The position numbers were made by a program, and so were the translations under genes. 17,006 nucleotides of DNA from Granulicella sp. (GTDB taxonomy: Bacteria; Acidobacteriota; Terriglobia; Terriglobales; Acidobacteriaceae). Positions within the stretch are counted from its first letter, which is position 1, and every line of letters starts with the position of its first letter. The stretch lies in the NCBI GenBank assembly GCA_003133205.1, contig PKWK01000384.1, positions 1 through 17,006 on the forward strand, read 5' to 3'. This document shows positions 15,166 to 17,006 of this stretch, in pieces. The notes under the pieces were generated by a model that was not told the origin of the DNA, made no database searches, and saw only the letters and a program-made list of their open reading frames with translations.

Positions 15166-16503
15166 CTAGACGAACCCCAGATTTGCCGTCGGGAAGCTTG
15201 CGATATTCGGAAAGATCGTCGGCATCTGGGTTGGGCTGACGCCGAACCACGAGGCCAACGTCGCGGCATACTGCACACTTCCGCTGGTTGGAACCCAGCG
15301 CCCGTTGGTCCCTGAATCGTCCGGGCCATTCAACGCGAGCGTCGGGAAGGTTCCGTACATCTGGCCGCCCTTGACCGCGCCCCCCATCACGATGTGGTGG
15401 GAACCCCATGCGTGGTCGCTGCCGGTGTTTGAGTTCGGTTGGAAGGTGCGGCTGAAGTCCGACATGGTGAATGAGGTGACGCTGTTCTGCACGCCCATCT
15501 CCACTGTTGCGGCGTAGAACGCCGATAGCGCGGGGCTGAGGCTCGCGAGCAACGCATTTTGCAGAGCCAGTTGGTTGGAGTGGGTATCGAAGTTTCCGAC
15601 TCCGCAGAAGAATATTTGCCTCGACACTCCCAGTGCTGCTCTGACCTGAATGATCTGTGCGATCTGTTGCAGTTGCGAACCGAACGTACTGGTTGGAAAG
15701 ACGGTCTTTAGCGACGACACCGATTGCACTGCTGCGCTGAGCGTTTTTGCATACGAGTACGCGTTGCTGGTGATGGAATTGTCTGCATGCACCAGAGTCA
15801 ATCCCGAGTCGAACGTGAGTAGCGCCTGTGCTGTTGCCAGTTGCGCTCCGCACTCGGTGGTGCCCTCCGAGCATTGGGCACCGCCTAGGTTTCCTGGGCT
15901 TACGCTGACCGGTGTGCTGGCGTTGCCGTTGCAGAATAGGGTGTCTCCGGCGACGGACGTGATCATTGGAACTGAGGCTCCGCTGTTATATGCGGCGGTC
16001 AACTGATCCGCGATGCGTCCGGCCCAGCCTGTTGAGGTCGCGCCGCTTTGTGCGGCATTCTGCCACTCGAGTTGCTGGTCTGGATGGGAGAAGAGGTTCG
16101 TTGGTAGACCGGTGCCGGCCTTGTACTGTGCCTTCGTCGTCGGCTCGATGAGAGTTCCGACGTTGACCACGAACGCTGCGTTCTTGTTGTCGAAGAGGGT
16201 CTGAATATCCGGCAGATTCGGGTTCAGCGCGAAGTTCGGCATAGCACTAAGCTGCAACAACTGGCTCTGCGGAATCGCCAGCGGCCCACGGACGGTCGAG
16301 TAGTTGGTGTATCCCGCCGTATCAACCGGGATAAGCGTGTTGTTGGCGTCGTTTCCGCCAAACAGAAACACGCATACCAGAGCTTTGTAGTCCGTTGTCC
16401 CTTGCGCGAGAGCATTCAATGCGCCGAAGGGTCGCAGCGCCGCGGCATTTCCCGCAGCGGCCAGAGACGCATACTTGATAAAGGTCCGACGATTCACACC
16501 CAT
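15166..16503 (-). CDS. Tat-exported DUF1501 family protein
   Basis: 445 residues. The N-terminus MGVNRRTFIKYASLAAAGNA is a twin-arginine signal (RRTFIK) running to about ALAQG at 31-35, so the protein is exported folded. DUF1501 hallmarks are CVFLFGGNDANNTLIP (about 44-59), FSHPDQQLEWQ, DHAWGSHHIVMGGAVKGGQM near the C-terminus, and the closing region with ATLASWFGVS and IFPNIASF. DUF1501 proteins are distantly related to sulfatases/alkaline phosphatases; their substrate is unknown. The gene begins 52 bases after the stop of the DUF1800 gene on the same strand, the usual pairing in Acidobacteriota and Planctomycetes, so an operon is likely. GGTGAT just before ATG 16503 may be its ribosome binding site. 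It converges on the cupin gene. Family is certain, function is not. Confidence 0.93.
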   Translation of the reverse strand: MGVNRRTFIKYASLAAAGNAAALRPFGALNALAQGTTDYKALVCVFLFGGNDANNTLIPVDTAGYTNYSTVRGPLAIPQSQLLQLSAMPNFALNPNLPDIQTLFDNKNAAFVVNVGTLIEPTTKAQYKAGTGLPTNLFSHPDQQLEWQNAAQSGATSTGWAGRIADQLTAAYNSGASVPMITSVAGDTLFCNGNASTPVSVSPGNLGGAQCSEGTTECGAQLATAQALLTFDSGLTLVHADNSITSNAYSYAKTLSAAVQSVSSLKTVFPTSTFGSQLQQIAQIIQVRAALGVSRQIFFCGVGNFDTHSNQLALQNALLASLSPALSAFYAATVEMGVQNSVTSFTMSDFSRTFQPNSNTGSDHAWGSHHIVMGGAVKGGQMYGTFPTLALNGPDDSGTNGRWVPTSGSVQYAATLASWFGVSPTQMPTIFPNIASFPTANLGFV

Positions 16504-16555
16504 CGCATCACCCAGCCTTTCGTTTACAACTAAGAACGAATCACAACGATTGCCT

Positions 16556-17006
16556 TTAGTGCTCTACCTTGTAATGCGAGCTGGTAATCACGAGATACGT
16601 TGCCACCCTGACCCGTTCGGGAATATTACTCAGCGTTGCCACATGGTTGATGATGTCTGTCTGCATCTGCGCCGGCATTTGCCCATGCATGAAGATGTTT
16701 CCAAGCGCGTTTACCAGGTTGGTGCTATCGGTGGTTGCGTTGCCGGTTGCCGACGCCATGATGCCCAACGCGCTCGTCGCACTCAGGTCCACACTGAAGT
16801 CGCTGATGCGGTTGTAGACGATGTTGTCAGCGAGCGTCAGGCGCAGGATTGAGGACGCCGTGTTCTCGATGCTGAACTCCGGCGCATTCGTGGTGCTCCC
16901 GGGAATCACGTAGTTTGGCGGAAAGAAGTTGAAGACGGAGCCTGACGCATACGGCTTCTCGCTGAGCAGGGTCGAGTAGTTTCCGAGAGTGTAGTAGTAC
17001 TCCGGC
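16556..17006 (-). CDS. DUF1800 family protein, C-terminal part (runs off the right edge)
   Basis: The frame is open from the right edge (codons from 17005) to the TAG stop at 16556, giving the last 149 residues or so. YYTLGNYSTLLSEKPYASGS, then VFNFFPPNY and the stretch beginning IPGSTTNAPEF are the conserved C-terminal core of DUF1800 proteins (usually PxSVFNFxxPDY followed by LxAPExQI). The closing part, with an NxLxxxFMHGQMP-like segment and ERVRVATYLVITSSHYKVEH, corresponds to the family's end. An internal ATG-like start at 16909 is not the true one. DUF1800 proteins are large secreted proteins of unknown function almost always encoded next to a DUF1501 gene, as here. Confidence 0.9.
   Translation of the reverse strand, partial: PEYYYTLGNYSTLLSEKPYASGSVFNFFPPNYVIPGSTTNAPEFSIENTASSILRLTLADNIVYNRISDFSVDLSATSALGIMASATGNATTDSTNLVNALGNIFMHGQMPAQMQTDIINHVATLSNIPERVRVATYLVITSSHYKVEH

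Noticed and set aside
15141..15175. A shared terminator between the convergent cupin and DUF1501 genes
   Set aside because: The 14-base gap has no convincing stem-loop with T-runs in either direction.

Overview
The window looks like a piece of an Acidobacteriota chromosome, most likely class Terriglobia (the Granulicella/Edaphobacter/Terriglobus type). This is inferred from gene content: a 1153-aa Oar-like TonB-dependent receptor with an N-terminal carboxypeptidase-regulatory domain, a DUF1800/DUF1501 pair, a large secreted LamG protein, and secreted phosphodiesterases. No rRNA or tRNA gene was seen, and no intact transposase, CRISPR array or integrase.

Left part (1 to about 3.36 kb) is an accessory region, by eye less GC-rich than the rest. 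It holds three unfamiliar small genes. Two encode membrane-anchored proteins, and one of these ends in a Tudor-like domain resembling the C-terminus of PcrA/UvrD helicases. Then comes a gene graveyard: the N-terminal half of a phage major capsid protein runs directly into the last 39 codons of a sensor histidine kinase in a different frame. A small putative zinc-binding protein follows, and then the reverse-strand tail of a PD40/WD40-like beta-propeller protein.

Middle part (3.35 to 10.3 kb) concerns phosphodiesters and outer-membrane uptake. A secreted glycerophosphodiester phosphodiesterase on the minus strand, whose domain appears circularly permuted, diverges from a secreted alkaline-phosphatase-superfamily phosphodiesterase on the plus strand. 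The Oar-like receptor lies downstream of the latter. The 519 bases after the receptor contain no intact gene. They hold two small hairpins, a possible remnant of a YncE-like propeller gene and a palindromic candidate operator.

Right part (10.8 kb to the end) has a 1317-aa secreted multidomain protein (LamG, beta-rich segments, helix-rich segment with conserved acidic/His motifs, C-terminal CARDB-like domain). It is followed after 29 bases by a cupin very like KdgF, an enzyme of unsaturated-uronate catabolism. This pairing suggests an uncharacterised polysaccharide-cleaving, perhaps lyase-type, system and is the best candidate here for undescribed biology. Converging on it from the minus strand is a Tat-exported DUF1501 protein preceded by the C-terminus of a DUF1800 protein that runs off the right edge.
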